From NCBI GenBank assembly GCA_026196875.1, contig JAPHTP010000015.1, positions 26,009 through 90,008 on the forward strand: a stretch of 64,000 bases of DNA. Direction: 5' to 3'. A program made the translations under genes and the position numbers. Source of the stretch: Kangiellaceae bacterium. GTDB lineage: Bacteria > Pseudomonadota > Gammaproteobacteria > Enterobacterales > Kangiellaceae. The notes under the pieces were generated by a model that was not told the DNA's origin, searched no databases, and saw only the letters and a list, made by a program, of their open reading frames with translations. Shown here in pieces: positions 42,894-51,949 of this stretch; position 1 is the first letter of the stretch, and each line of letters starts with the position of its first letter.

Positions 42894-43943
42894 TTGAACA
42901 AGTCGGAAATTACAAATCAGACTAAACCGCAGGAAACACGAATCAATAACTCTCCTTGGGGGTGGCTTTACGCGATCTTCTCCGCGTTAGCCTGCTTTAT
43001 GCTCATTGAAAAAGGCACTCAGTTAATTTTCGAATATCACCTGCCGGCTATTATTAAGATCAGCGTTTATTTGCTGTTTTATTGGTTTTTTTGGCGCTAC
43101 ATTTTTAATCGTCCAAATGCAGCCCAGACAAAGAGTTCGGAAAAACATCCTGCGTATGAGTGGCCTGTCTCTGGTCCGATAAAGGCCTTGGGACATAGCG
43201 GTATGCTTTTTACATTTTTACCCACACTACTGCTGTCAAACTTCAATCCCTTTCAAGTTGTCCAGCAGTTCAAAATGCTGTTCGGTCAAGCCAAGGCTGC
43301 CAAACGATTGGCGCAATTTGATGGAGAGTTAGAAAACTATCAGACTAAAGTGCAGTATCGGCTGCCTTTAAATGGTGAATGGCTTGTTTATAACGGAGGG
43401 CTTTCTCAAGAGGCGTCACATTCTTGGGAAGTTCTTAATCAACGCTATGCTTACGATTTTGTTAAAGCAGACGAAGATTATTCTCGACACCAAAACAAGG
43501 GGAATCGTTTGACTGATTATTACTGTTACGAACAAGAAATTGTTGCGGCTGCAGACGGCGAAGTTGTAGCAACTATGGATGGTATAAACCCTGCGCCTTT
43601 GGTGGGTTATGGTGTCGCCGATTTTCTTTGTCGCCACTTTGCAGGAAATCATATTGTTGTTAAACATGCTGAAGGAGAGTATGGCTTTTACGCACATTTG
43701 ATAAGAGGCAGTCTTAAGCACAAAGAGGGGGATAAGGTAAAAAGGGGGGAAGTTATTGGTTTATGTGGCCATACTGGGCATTCAAGTGAACCTCATTTGC
43801 ATTTCCATTTACAAGATAAAGCCGATTTGTTTAAAGCGGTTGGTTTACCTATTCGTTTTCACAATATTGCAATCGAAAATCAAAAGGTAGCGTCTCCAGC
43901 GGAAATAACCAGAGGAAGCAGAGTCGCCAATCTCAGTGAATAA
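42894..43943 (+). CDS. membrane-anchored M23 family peptidase
   Basis: 349 residues from TTG 42894 (only a weak GGGATGG upstream; ATG 42883 is out of frame). Two N-terminal membrane helices (about 17-37 and 47-66) anchor it in the inner membrane; a further hydrophobic stretch lies at about 97-118. The LytM/M23 domain (about 195-325) has YAHLIRGSLKHKEGDKVKRG, GLCGHTGHSS and PHLHFHL with the zinc histidine pair HLH. It may be a peptidoglycan or peptide hydrolase. The relative position of the HTH gene suggests regulated expression. Substrate undetermined. Confidence 0.83.
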   Translation: MNKSEITNQTKPQETRINNSPWGWLYAIFSALACFMLIEKGTQLIFEYHLPAIIKISVYLLFYWFFWRYIFNRPNAAQTKSSEKHPAYEWPVSGPIKALGHSGMLFTFLPTLLLSNFNPFQVVQQFKMLFGQAKAAKRLAQFDGELENYQTKVQYRLPLNGEWLVYNGGLSQEASHSWEVLNQRYAYDFVKADEDYSRHQNKGNRLTDYYCYEQEIVAAADGEVVATMDGINPAPLVGYGVADFLCRHFAGNHIVVKHAEGEYGFYAHLIRGSLKHKEGDKVKRGEVIGLCGHTGHSSEPHLHFHLQDKADLFKAVGLPIRFHNIAIENQKVASPAEITRGSRVANLSE

Positions 43944-44033
43944 TTTATATCAAATATTTTGATGTTGAATTTTACATTTTAAATTATCGAAAATTAGATC
44001 TTAAATTTTATTTCCGGTACATTGTCTGATTCA

Positions 44034-44067
44034 GGCCGAATTGAAGTTATGGCCAAATTGAAGTTAT
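44034..44067 (+). repeat. tandem duplication of 17 bp (GGCCRAATTGAAGTTAT)
   Basis: 44034-44050 and 44051-44067 are directly adjacent and differ by one base (GGCCG versus GGCCA). They lie 40 bp before the S9 peptidase start, in its leader or promoter. Either a recent slippage duplication or a doubled protein-binding site. Confidence 0.75.
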
Positions 44068-44106
44068 CCTTGGCGAAAAATAACAATTATTGTGGAGATC
44101 GATAAA

Positions 44107-46065
44107 ATGAATAAAGGTCGAATTTTGTGGGTAACGCTTCCGATTATTACAAGTTTAATGATCGGGTGCAGCGACTCTAAGGAGTCGTCAAAGTCTACTG
44201 AGCAACAACCAACAACTATTAAAGAAGCGCCTAAATCAAGTAAACCTGCCGTTGCGCAAGTTAAAACCTATTCTGCTGCAGACTTTTTTAAGACGACAAC
44301 GGTGTTTGGTTCATCAATCAATCACGATGCTTCGGCAGTTCTTGTCAGCAGTGATGAATCAGGAGTATTCAACGCCTATCGCTATCCTTTAGATGGCTCA
44401 AAACCCGAACAATTAACTAAGTCTGATACGGATACTATTTTCGGTGTGAGTTGGTTTCCTAATGATAACCGTATCATTTATACCGCTGACCAAGGAGGAA
44501 ACGAGCTAAATCATGTGTATGTCCGAGAGCTCGATGGTTCTATTAAGGATCTAACTCCTGGAGAAGAATTGAGAGCCATATTCCAAGGTTGGACCGATGA
44601 TAACCAATGGTTCTTCGTAACTACTAATGAAAGAGATCCGAAAGGTTTCGATTTGTATCGTTACTCTGCAAAAGATTATCAAAGAGAGCTGGTTTATCAA
44701 AACAACGACAATTGGGGGATTGGTGCTATCAGCCCTGACGGTAACTGGTTAACCCTCAATCACACTATTAGTAACGCTGATAACAATCTGTATTTAGTCG
44801 ACTTATCCAGCAAGGATAAGAAACCAAAACTAATTACGCCTCACGATGGCTCTATCAGTTACCAAAGTTACACCTTCACGCCTGATAGTTCGCAGTTGAT
44901 TTATGCAACTAACGAACACGGCGAATACAACCAAGCTTGGAGCATGAATTTAAGCGATGGCAAGAAGTCGGTGTTCTATCAAGCCAATTGGGATGTTTCT
45001 TTTGTGTATTTTTCTAGGAATGGAAAATATCGCGTAGTAGGTGTCAATGATGATGCGCAAACTAAATTAGATATTGCGGAAGTTGCTAACGGCAATAGCA
45101 TTACCCTACCAGAGTTGCCACAGGGTGATCTGCGAGGTGTTAATTTCTCGGCTGATAGCTCTAAGATGGTCTTTTACATTAACTCAGATACTTCGCCTTC
45201 CAATTTATTCACTTTTAAAATAGGTGACACAGAGGCTAAGCGACTAACTCAAACGTTGAATCCAGAAATGGATGAAGCAGATCTAGTCAATAGTGAAGTT
45301 AAACGCTTTAAGAGCTTTGACGATTTAGTTGTTCCTGGACTTTTGTATAAACCTAAAGGCGCATCTGCGGAAAAGAAAGTGCCGGCAATGGTTTGGGTTC
45401 ATGGTGGACCTGGCGGCCAGTCGCGTAAAGGTTATCGAGCGGCAATCCAGCATTTAGTTAATCATGGTTATGCTATTTTCGCTGTTAACAACAGAGGCTC
45501 ATCCGGTTATGGGAAAACATTTTTTCATCTGGATGACAAAAAACATGGCGAAGATGATTTGCAGGATATTGTTTATGGCAAAAAATATTTGCAAACACTC
45601 GACTGGGTAGACTCTGAAAATATTGGCATCATGGGTGGTAGCTATGGCGGTTACATGACAATGGCTGGCATGACCTTTACCGATGAGTTCAAAGTTGGTA
45701 TCAATATTTTTGGTGTGACCAATTGGCAGAGAACGTTAACCAGTATTCCGCCTTGGTGGGAGAGCTTTAAGAAGTACTTGTATGACGAAATGGGTGATCC
45801 TGCCACAGACGGTGATCGCCATAGGAAAATTTCTCCATTGTTTCATGCAGAAAAAATTAAGAATCCGGTGTTAATTGTTCAAGGTGCTAATGACCCTCGA
45901 GTACTGCAGGTTGAAAGCGATGAAATGGTGGCTGCAATTCGTAAGAACAATGTGCCAGTTGAATACGTGCTATTTGAAGATGAAGGGCATGGTTTTCGTA
46001 AGAAAGTGAATCGGATTACGGCTTCAGATGCTTACCTAAAATTCTTAAAACAGTACTTAAAATAG
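44107..46065 (+). CDS. lipoprotein S9 family prolyl oligopeptidase-type peptidase
   Basis: 652 residues from ATG 44107 (GTGGAG upstream; the GTG at 44092 overlaps that site). The signal peptide ends in a lipobox LMIGC (Cys22), so it is a membrane lipoprotein, unusual for S9. A Ser/Lys/Pro-rich linker leads to a WD40-like propeller (about 70-390) and the alpha/beta-hydrolase domain (about 400-652). The catalytic triad is Ser512 in GGSYGGYM, Asp596 in NDPRVL and His628 in DEGHGF; HGGPGGQS forms the oxyanion region. It cuts short peptides in the periplasm and complements the other exported peptidases. A bidirectional terminator follows at once. Confidence 0.94.
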   Translation: MNKGRILWVTLPIITSLMIGCSDSKESSKSTEQQPTTIKEAPKSSKPAVAQVKTYSAADFFKTTTVFGSSINHDASAVLVSSDESGVFNAYRYPLDGSKPEQLTKSDTDTIFGVSWFPNDNRIIYTADQGGNELNHVYVRELDGSIKDLTPGEELRAIFQGWTDDNQWFFVTTNERDPKGFDLYRYSAKDYQRELVYQNNDNWGIGAISPDGNWLTLNHTISNADNNLYLVDLSSKDKKPKLITPHDGSISYQSYTFTPDSSQLIYATNEHGEYNQAWSMNLSDGKKSVFYQANWDVSFVYFSRNGKYRVVGVNDDAQTKLDIAEVANGNSITLPELPQGDLRGVNFSADSSKMVFYINSDTSPSNLFTFKIGDTEAKRLTQTLNPEMDEADLVNSEVKRFKSFDDLVVPGLLYKPKGASAEKKVPAMVWVHGGPGGQSRKGYRAAIQHLVNHGYAIFAVNNRGSSGYGKTFFHLDDKKHGEDDLQDIVYGKKYLQTLDWVDSENIGIMGGSYGGYMTMAGMTFTDEFKVGINIFGVTNWQRTLTSIPPWWESFKKYLYDEMGDPATDGDRHRKISPLFHAEKIKNPVLIVQGANDPRVLQVESDEMVAAIRKNNVPVEYVLFEDEGHGFRKKVNRITASDAYLKFLKQYLK

Positions 46066-46081
46066 AAAATGTGATTACGAC

Positions 46082-46111
46082 AAAAAAACGGGCGCTCGAG
46101 CCCGTTTTTTT
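46082..46111. terminator. bidirectional intrinsic terminator between S9 peptidase and pilU
   Basis: AAAAAAACGGGC-gctcga-GCCCGTTTTTTT. The T run overlaps the stop codon of pilU on the minus strand, so it serves both genes. Confidence 0.93.
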
Positions 46112-47390
46112 ATCCCGCTTGTTGAGCTGGTCCTTCCTCTTGATCATCGTCTGCTGGAATTTCCATAGGTTCTAATGATAATCCGGATGAAGGCTCACTT
46201 GGTTGAGGTTTTTCCGGTTGAGTAGATGTTGGCCTGGAGGGATTTTCAGGCGCTGTCGGTGTTACCTTGCTGGATTGAGGGCCCGCAGATTTATGCGGCT
46301 GATTTGATGTTTTCTTCTTTTTCATGTCCTCTTTAGCAGACAAGCGGATTTTCAGGGCTAGATTATTCTTGGAGTCTGCATTTTTGAGTGCTTCTTCTTC
46401 GGAAATTTTTCCTGCTACAAAAAGTTTATATAGCGCAGTATCAAAAGTTTGCATGCCTTGATTTTCCGATTTAGTCATTACCTCTTTGACCTCATCTACT
46501 TGTCCTTTTTTAATCAAGTCGCAAACCCTTGGGGTGCCAAGCAAGATTTCTATTGCAGCACAGCGTTTGCCATCAACTGTGGGGATCAAACGCTGCGATA
46601 CAAAAGCCTGCAGGTTCAACGATAAATCAAGAAACAGTTGTTTATGCCTCTCTTCGGGGAAGAAGTTTACAACTCTATCTAACGCCTGGTTAGCATTGTT
46701 TGCGTGTAGCGTTGAAATGCACAGGTGGCCGGTCTCAGCGAATGCTAAGGCATGTTCCATCGTTTCCGCATCTCGAATTTCGCCGATTAAGATGACGTCA
46801 GGTGCCTGGCGTAAGGTATTTTTTAATGCGTCCTCATAGCTGTCAGTATCGACCCCAACTTCGCGTTGATTGATAATTGATTTTTTATGTCGATGCACGA
46901 ATTCAACGGGATCTTCGATGGTAATAATATGACCCGAGGAATTAGAATTTCGATAGTCAATTAAAGCGGCAAGCGATGTCGACTTACCTGAGCCTGTTCC
47001 GCCAACAAACAAGACTAACCCCCGCTTTTGCATGATCAGCTTTGGAAGAATGTCGGGAAGGTCCAAATCTCGCCAATTAGGAATATCGACCTTGATAGAG
47101 CGGATCACCATAGAAACTTGGTTGCGTTGCTGAAAAATATTGACTCGGAATCGACCCACGCCCGGCTCGGAAATCGCTAAGTTCATTTCTGGCTTGGTTT
47201 CAAATTCTGCGATTTGCTCCTGGTTCATCAAAGCGTAAGCCATCTCTTTGATTTCGCCGGGTTGCATGATTTTTTTTTCCAGAGCTAGTAAGCGCCCATG
47301 AAATTTTGCGCTAGGAGGGGCTCCGGTGGAGAGAAATAGGTCGGAACCATCCTTTTCCGCTAAAATTCTCAAATAATCAACGAGTTCCAT
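46110..47390 (-). CDS. pilU: type IV pilus retraction ATPase PilU-like
   Basis: 426 residues from ATG 47390; a TTG at 47426 would add 12 residues unlike the family (MELVDYLRILAEKDGSDLFL is the usual start). N-terminal PAS-like domain, then RecA-type ATPase: Walker A GGTGSGKST, Asp box ITIEDPVEFVH, Walker B ILIGEIRD and His box STLHANN. AGMTKSENQGMQTFD-type C-terminal motifs fit PilU rather than PilT (VMTKSENQGMQTFDTALYKL). It assists PilT in retracting pili at the inner membrane. A Pro/Ser/Glu-rich tail of about 65 residues (TAPENPSRPTSTQPEKPQPS) is longer than usual. PilT itself is not in the window. Confidence 0.9.
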   Translation of the reverse strand: MELVDYLRILAEKDGSDLFLSTGAPPSAKFHGRLLALEKKIMQPGEIKEMAYALMNQEQIAEFETKPEMNLAISEPGVGRFRVNIFQQRNQVSMVIRSIKVDIPNWRDLDLPDILPKLIMQKRGLVLFVGGTGSGKSTSLAALIDYRNSNSSGHIITIEDPVEFVHRHKKSIINQREVGVDTDSYEDALKNTLRQAPDVILIGEIRDAETMEHALAFAETGHLCISTLHANNANQALDRVVNFFPEERHKQLFLDLSLNLQAFVSQRLIPTVDGKRCAAIEILLGTPRVCDLIKKGQVDEVKEVMTKSENQGMQTFDTALYKLFVAGKISEEEALKNADSKNNLALKIRLSAKEDMKKKKTSNQPHKSAGPQSSKVTPTAPENPSRPTSTQPEKPQPSEPSSGLSLEPMEIPADDDQEEGPAQQAG

Positions 47391-47572
47391 ATCAATTGAC
47401 CACTTTTCGATAAGAGATAATCTCAAAGTATAGTCAAAAAATATCCCTCGGAGATGAAATAAATTTAGTTATTTACTGACATATAGAAATTGGGGGAGTT
47501 GGGTTCATGAATCAACCCCGGCTGCCAATTCATGGAAGTCATTTGATATTCTTCGATATAGCCCAACATACT

Positions 47573-47597
47573 AAACCTTGCCACGCGAGCAAGGTTT
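47573..47597. repeat. 9-bp perfect inverted repeat between yhbY and pilU
   Basis: AAACCTTGC, loop CACGCGA, GCAAGGTTT. Neither side has a clean T run, though TTTGGCATTTTTT follows on the plus strand. It may act as a processing or attenuation hairpin after yhbY. Confidence 0.5.
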
Positions 47598-47635
47598 GTT
47601 TGGCATTTTTTGAGGCTAGGCTATTTGAAACGGGC

Positions 47636-47932
47636 CTATTTGGGTAGTGCGATTTTGGCTTCTTTGTTGCGTTTAAAAAGGGTCACGATATGACCGACCC
47701 TTTGTATAAATGTCGCGCCTGTCCTTTGGCAGATCTGATTAATCATCTGCTCCCTATCTTCTCGCTCATCAGCGCGAATTTTTACTTTTATCAGTTCGTG
47801 GTGGTTGATAGCGTTGCTTATTTCGTCGGTTACAGACGAGGTTAGGCCTTTATCGCCGACAATCACTATCGGTTTTAGCTCGTGTGCCAGACCTTTCAGA
47901 TGTTTAATTTGTTTGTTGTTTAAAGCGCTCAT
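47636..47932 (-). CDS. yhbY: YhbY-type CRM-domain RNA-binding protein
   Basis: 98 residues, a single CRM domain as in E. coli YhbY (97). Motifs: NNKQIKHLKGLAHELKPIVI, VGDKGLTSSVTDEISNAINH, HELIKVKIRA and the RNA-binding GxxG-like region FIQRVGHIVTLFKRN. It binds pre-50S ribosomal particles. It is divergent from rlmE, a 23S rRNA methyltransferase, the usual neighbour in gammaproteobacteria, so both take part in 50S assembly. A perfect inverted repeat lies in the divergent gap. Confidence 0.95.
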   Translation of the reverse strand: MSALNNKQIKHLKGLAHELKPIVIVGDKGLTSSVTDEISNAINHHELIKVKIRADEREDREQMINQICQRTGATFIQRVGHIVTLFKRNKEAKIALPK

Positions 47933-48020
47933 AGCAGAAAAATTAAAAGAATTAATGGGGCAAGCTTAACATTTTTTCCAGATCTTTGAGATAATAATCA
48001 GCTTTCCTTGTAATATTTTC

Positions 48021-48061
48021 CTTCTGTAAGAATCTAAGTTTTTACTAGACTCTTACAGAAG
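48021..48061. promoter_or_regulatory. 11-bp perfect inverted repeat in the yhbY-rlmE divergent gap
   Basis: CTTCTGTAAGA (48021-48031) and TCTTACAGAAG (48051-48061), 19 nt apart, ending 37 bp before rlmE. It could be a hairpin in the rlmE leader or a protein site controlling both genes. No T run follows. Confidence 0.6.
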
Positions 48062-48097
48062 ACGGTAAATCAACCTAATTAAACTGATAAGTAACTA

Positions 48098-48718
48098 ATG
48101 GCAAAGAGTAAAAGTAGTAAGGGCTGGTTAAAAGAGCACTTTGACGATCATTATGTGAAACGTTCTCAAGAAGAAGGCGTTCGCTCGCGAGCGGTTTACA
48201 AGCTTGAAGAGCTGGATCAAAAGGATAAATTGCTTAAAAATGGGATTACTATGGTGGATTTAGGGGCGGCACCTGGCGGATGGTCAGAATATGCGGCAAA
48301 AAGAGTCGGCCCTAAAGGAAAAATCATAGCGACCGATATCTTACCTATGGACTATTTAGATGGAGTCCAATTTATCCAAGGAGATTTTCGTGAAGATGCG
48401 GTACTGGAAGAGCTCCTAGTTGCTATGGATAATCAGCGGGCAGACCTTGTAATTTCGGATATGGCCCCCAATATAAGTGGTGTTGATGCTATTGATCAGC
48501 CGGCATCCATGTATTTAGTAGAATTGGCACTCGATTTAGCACGCCAAATTCTTAAACCTGGTGGTCGATTTGTGGTCAAAGTATTCCAGGGAGAAGGTTT
48601 TGACCAGTATAAAAAGGACGTGGCGACAAGCTTTAAAGTAGTAAAAGTGCGTAAACCTAAAGCGTCCAGGCCCCGTTCAAGAGAAGTTTACGTTTATGGA
48701 GAAGGGTTTAGCGGGTAA
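48098..48718 (+). CDS. rlmE: 23S rRNA (uridine2552-2'-O)-methyltransferase RlmE
   Basis: 206 residues, as in E. coli (209). The N-terminus is basic (AKSKSSKGWLKEHFDDHYVK). The SAM motif is VDLGAAPGGWSEYA. The K-D-K-E type catalytic residues lie in SRAVYKLEELDQ (Lys), SDMAPNISG (Asp), GRFVVKVFQGEG (Lys) and REVYVYGEGF (Glu). It methylates U2552 in 23S rRNA during late 50S assembly. The gene is followed by ftsH as in E. coli, after 173 bp. An inverted repeat lies in its leader. Confidence 0.97.
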   Translation: MAKSKSSKGWLKEHFDDHYVKRSQEEGVRSRAVYKLEELDQKDKLLKNGITMVDLGAAPGGWSEYAAKRVGPKGKIIATDILPMDYLDGVQFIQGDFREDAVLEELLVAMDNQRADLVISDMAPNISGVDAIDQPASMYLVELALDLARQILKPGGRFVVKVFQGEGFDQYKKDVATSFKVVKVRKPKASRPRSREVYVYGEGFSG

Positions 48719-48891
48719 ATAGCCTATTTTCCGGAATTCTTATCCAAAACATTGAGATACAATTAATAGTTTGTATTTATTTTGATTATTTGGCTTAACG
48801 GCCGATAATAAAGGGAATTATTTAGAAAATTTAGCGTTGAAAGACATTTTCGCGCTTATCGATTCGCGTTTTTAGATTGAGGATACGCATT

Positions 48892-50811
48892 TTGAATGAT
48901 ATGACCAAGAATATATTGCTCTGGTTGGTAATTGGACTAGTGCTTGTTTCTGTTTTCAAGAACTTTGAAAGCGCCCAGATGCAATCCAGCGAAGTCGAAT
49001 TTTCAGCTTTAATGAAAGATATTGACCGAGGAAGAATAGATTCGGTTACAGTTGCCGGCTATAACATTAAAGCCACTACTTCGTCCGGGGAGAATATCAC
49101 TTCCAAAATTCCTCCTGGTTCGCATGAATTATTAGCCAAAAAAGCGCTAGAGAAGAACATTAAATACATCGGAGAGGAAGCTGAAAGCCAAAGTACCCTG
49201 CTGACCATATTTATCTCTTGGTTCCCAATGTTGCTTCTTATTGGGGTTTGGATTTTCTTTATGCGACAAATGCAAGGTGGCGGTAAAGGTGGCGCAATGA
49301 GCTTCGGTAAGAGTAAAGCTAAATTGCTAAGTGAAGACCAAATTAAAACCACATTTGCAGATGTTGCTGGTTGCGAAGAAGCTAAAGAAGAAGTTTCTGA
49401 ATTAGTTGAATTCTTGCGTGAGCCAAGTAAATTCCAGAAGCTTGGCGGTAAAATTCCCCGCGGCGTATTAATGGTCGGTCCTCCAGGAACGGGTAAAACC
49501 CTTTTAGCAAAAGCTATCTCCGGTGAGGCGAAAGTACCGTTTTTCACAATCTCCGGTTCTGACTTTGTTGAAATGTTTGTTGGCGTAGGTGCTTCACGTG
49601 TTCGTGATATGTTTGCAGAAGCCAAAAAGCAAGCGCCTTGTATTATCTTCATTGACGAAATTGACGCGGTTGGCCGTCATCGTGGCGCTGGTTTAGGTGG
49701 CGGACACGACGAGCGCGAACAAACGTTAAACCAGTTGTTGGTAGAAATGGACGGATTTGATGGTGGCGAAGGCGTTATCGTTATTGCCGCAACTAACCGT
49801 CCTGATGTTCTTGATCCTGCATTGTTGAGACCTGGCCGTTTTGACCGACAAGTTACTGTTGGATTGCCTGATATCAAAGGGCGTGAACAAATTCTGAAGG
49901 TCCATATGCGCAAAGTGCCTTTGGCGGATAACGTTAATGCGAATGCAATTGCACGTGGTACTCCCGGTTTTTCGGGGGCAGACTTGGCTAATTTGGTAAA
50001 TGAAGCTGCTTTATTTGCCGCAAAGGCGAATAGTCGAACAGTTAACCAAGAGTATTTTGAGAAAGCTAAAGACAAAATTCTAATGGGAACCGAACGTCGT
50101 TCAATGGTGATGGACGAGGAAGAAAAACTAAATACAGCTTGGCACGAAGCAGGTCACGCGATTGTTGGTCGTCTGGTTCCAAGTCACGACCCGGTATATA
50201 AAGTATCGATTATTCCTCGTGGTAGGGCGCTTGGTGTGACTATGTATTTGCCAGAAAAAGATCGGTTTAGTCATAGTAAGGAATATTTAGAAAGTAATCT
50301 ATCGTCTTTATATGGTGGTCGTATTGCCGAAGAAATGCTTAATGGTCCTGACAAAGTCACCACCGGCGCAGCGAATGATATTCAAAGAGCAACCGATATT
50401 GCTCGTAATATGATTACGCAATGGGGCTTTAGTGAAAAGCTCGGGCCATTAACTTACGCTGAAGATGAAGGTGAAGTGTTCCTGGGTCGCTCTGTTACCC
50501 AAACGAAACACGTTTCGGATGACACCGCTAAAATTATTGACCAAGAAATTAAAGATTTAATTGCTAAGAACTATCAACGCGCCGAACGTTTATTAAATGA
50601 AAATCGTGATAAATTGGAAGCGATGGCTGATGCATTAATGAAATATGAAACTATTGATGCAAAACAAATTGAGGACATTATGACTGGCAAACCTCCGCGA
50701 CCACCAGAAGATTGGAGCGACGATGACACTCCGACAGCATCCAGTCCAACTTCTTCCGGTAAGTCGGAAGAAAAACAGGGAACAATCGGCGGACCGGCTG
50801 AACAATCATAA
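48892..50811 (+). CDS. ftsH: ATP-dependent zinc metalloprotease FtsH
   Basis: 639 residues from TTG 48892, where the usual N-terminus [14 protein letters not shown] begins; GAGGA is just upstream. Two membrane helices (about 5-22 and 100-120) enclose a small periplasmic domain. The AAA+ module has Walker A GPPGTGKT, Walker B IIFIDEID, pore motif FVGVGA and the second region of homology [20 protein letters not shown]. The protease site is HEAGH (His418, Glu419, His422) with the third ligand Asp in ATDIARNM region. It degrades misassembled membrane proteins and regulators. C-terminal tail is polar. A terminator follows. No convincing heat-shock promoter was seen upstream. Confidence 0.97.
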   Translation: MNDMTKNILLWLVIGLVLVSVFKNFESAQMQSSEVEFSALMKDIDRGRIDSVTVAGYNIKATTSSGENITSKIPPGSHELLAKKALEKNIKYIGEEAESQSTLLTIFISWFPMLLLIGVWIFFMRQMQGGGKGGAMSFGKSKAKLLSEDQIKTTFADVAGCEEAKEEVSELVEFLREPSKFQKLGGKIPRGVLMVGPPGTGKTLLAKAISGEAKVPFFTISGSDFVEMFVGVGASRVRDMFAEAKKQAPCIIFIDEIDAVGRHRGAGLGGGHDEREQTLNQLLVEMDGFDGGEGVIVIAATNRPDVLDPALLRPGRFDRQVTVGLPDIKGREQILKVHMRKVPLADNVNANAIARGTPGFSGADLANLVNEAALFAAKANSRTVNQEYFEKAKDKILMGTERRSMVMDEEEKLNTAWHEAGHAIVGRLVPSHDPVYKVSIIPRGRALGVTMYLPEKDRFSHSKEYLESNLSSLYGGRIAEEMLNGPDKVTTGAANDIQRATDIARNMITQWGFSEKLGPLTYAEDEGEVFLGRSVTQTKHVSDDTAKIIDQEIKDLIAKNYQRAERLLNENRDKLEAMADALMKYETIDAKQIEDIMTGKPPRPPEDWSDDDTPTASSPTSSGKSEEKQGTIGGPAEQS

Positions 50812-50835
50812 TTTAGCGTTATATTCCGCTTTAAC

Positions 50836-50872
50836 AGGCATCTAAGGGGTAAAATTCTTAGGTGCCTTTTTA
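50836..50872 (+). terminator. intrinsic terminator after ftsH
   Basis: AGGCATCTAAG, loop of 10, CTTAGGTGCCT, then TTTTTAATT; 11-bp stem with one G-T pair. Confidence 0.88.
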
Positions 50873-50937
50873 ATTAGGTGTCCAGTCTAGTTAGATATCC
50901 GCTCTAATTAGATATACGGAAATTAGGGATCTTGTTG

Positions 50938-51573
50938 ATGAAATTAGCAGATGTCAGACGAGAATATTTGAAGAAAGGCTTACGCCGTGGCGAGTTGGAT
51001 GAAAATCCGACTATACAGTTAGAAAAGTGGATTGCTGAGGCTAACGAACTAGAACTCACCGACAATACCGCAATGACTTTGGCCACTGTTGACTCAGAGG
51101 GACAACCCAGTCAACGCGTGGTGCTGTTAAAGCAGTTAGATCAAGATGGCTTGGTGTTTTATACCAATTTAAATAGCAATAAGGCACAAGACATAAACGC
51201 CAATAAAAAAGTAAGTGCTAACTTTGCTTGGTTGCCTCTAGAGCGCCAAGTAAAAATTAAGGGAATTGCAAGTCGAATTAGTAACACCGAGACACTAAAA
51301 TACTTCTTATCTCGTCCTAGAAATAGTCAAATTGCCGCTTGGGCTTCCAATCAAAGTCAGCCTATCAGCTCTCGCCAGTTTTTGATGAACGCATTTGAGC
51401 AAGTGAAAAATAAATTTGCTGAAGGTGAAGTCCCTTTGCCTGACTTTTGGGGAGGGTACCGAATTAAGCCTACCAGTTTTGAATTCTGGCAAGGTGGCGG
51501 TGCGCGCCTTCACGATAGGTTTGAATATACTCCTTCACAGTTTGGATGGGACATTAAAAGGTTAGCGCCTTGA
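50938..51573 (+). CDS. pdxH: pyridoxamine/pyridoxine 5'-phosphate oxidase
   Basis: 211 residues from ATG 50938 (a TTG at 50932 is too close to AGGG). FMN-binding split-barrel enzyme: N-terminal DVRREYLKKGLRRGELDENP, FMN motif SQRVVLLKQLDQDGLVFYTN, NSNKAQDINANKKVSANFAW, and the C-terminal substrate/FMN region PTSFEFWQGGGARLHDRFEY and GWDIKRLAP. It makes pyridoxal phosphate from PNP or PMP with oxygen. Apparently monocistronic after the ftsH terminator. Confidence 0.96.
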   Translation: MKLADVRREYLKKGLRRGELDENPTIQLEKWIAEANELELTDNTAMTLATVDSEGQPSQRVVLLKQLDQDGLVFYTNLNSNKAQDINANKKVSANFAWLPLERQVKIKGIASRISNTETLKYFLSRPRNSQIAAWASNQSQPISSRQFLMNAFEQVKNKFAEGEVPLPDFWGGYRIKPTSFEFWQGGGARLHDRFEYTPSQFGWDIKRLAP

Positions 51574-51821
51574 CTCTTTCCCCCAGTAAGGCTACTAGTT
51601 GAAAAGATAAATTAGGTCTGAAATCATTCGGATCTAATTTCAAAGTCCTGGCCAGTTTGCGGGAATAAAACCATTTCGGCGGTATTTTTTACTTTGAATT
51701 AATGATGAACGCATTAAATTGACATTCCCTCCATGCTGCAATGCATGTCATATTTATAATTTGAGATGTAATATTTTCGTCATAAAAATTCACTCTTTAC
51801 CTCTACTTTTTCTCTAACCAA
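51574..51821. other. intergenic region after pdxH
   Basis: First 248 bp of a 376-bp gap. AT-rich. It contains two TGTCA-like motifs (near 51748 and 51779) without a proper second half for a Pho box. No gene or RNA was recognised. The promoter and reversed Pho box of the next operon follow at 51822-51874. Confidence 0.45.
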
Positions 51822-51874
51822 TTGATATACAAGCGATCTTGCTAATAATGCCAAATATGACAGTTTTATTACAG
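51822..51874 (+). promoter_or_regulatory. promoter with reversed Pho box before the DUF47-pit operon
   Basis: A -35 TTGATA (51822-51827) and -10 AATAAT (51844-51849), 16 bp apart, give a start near 51856. Immediately downstream, 51857-51874 read on the minus strand gives CTGTAATAAAACTGTCAT, 17 of 18 matches to the PhoB box. A weaker second site (51930-51947, minus strand) overlaps the ribosome binding region. This position fits repression by PhoB, as known for orfA-pit in Sinorhizobium. Confidence 0.6.
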
Positions 51875-51949
51875 GCATTTCGCTTTCTGGACTAATTCTT
51901 AGTGAGCACTTAAAATTCGCGGCTCAAATATGACAAAAAGGTTACAACG

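Noticed and set aside
48841..48891. Heat-shock promoter for ftsH (GTTGAAA around 48836)
   Set aside because: The -35-like element has no CCCCAT-like partner at the right distance.
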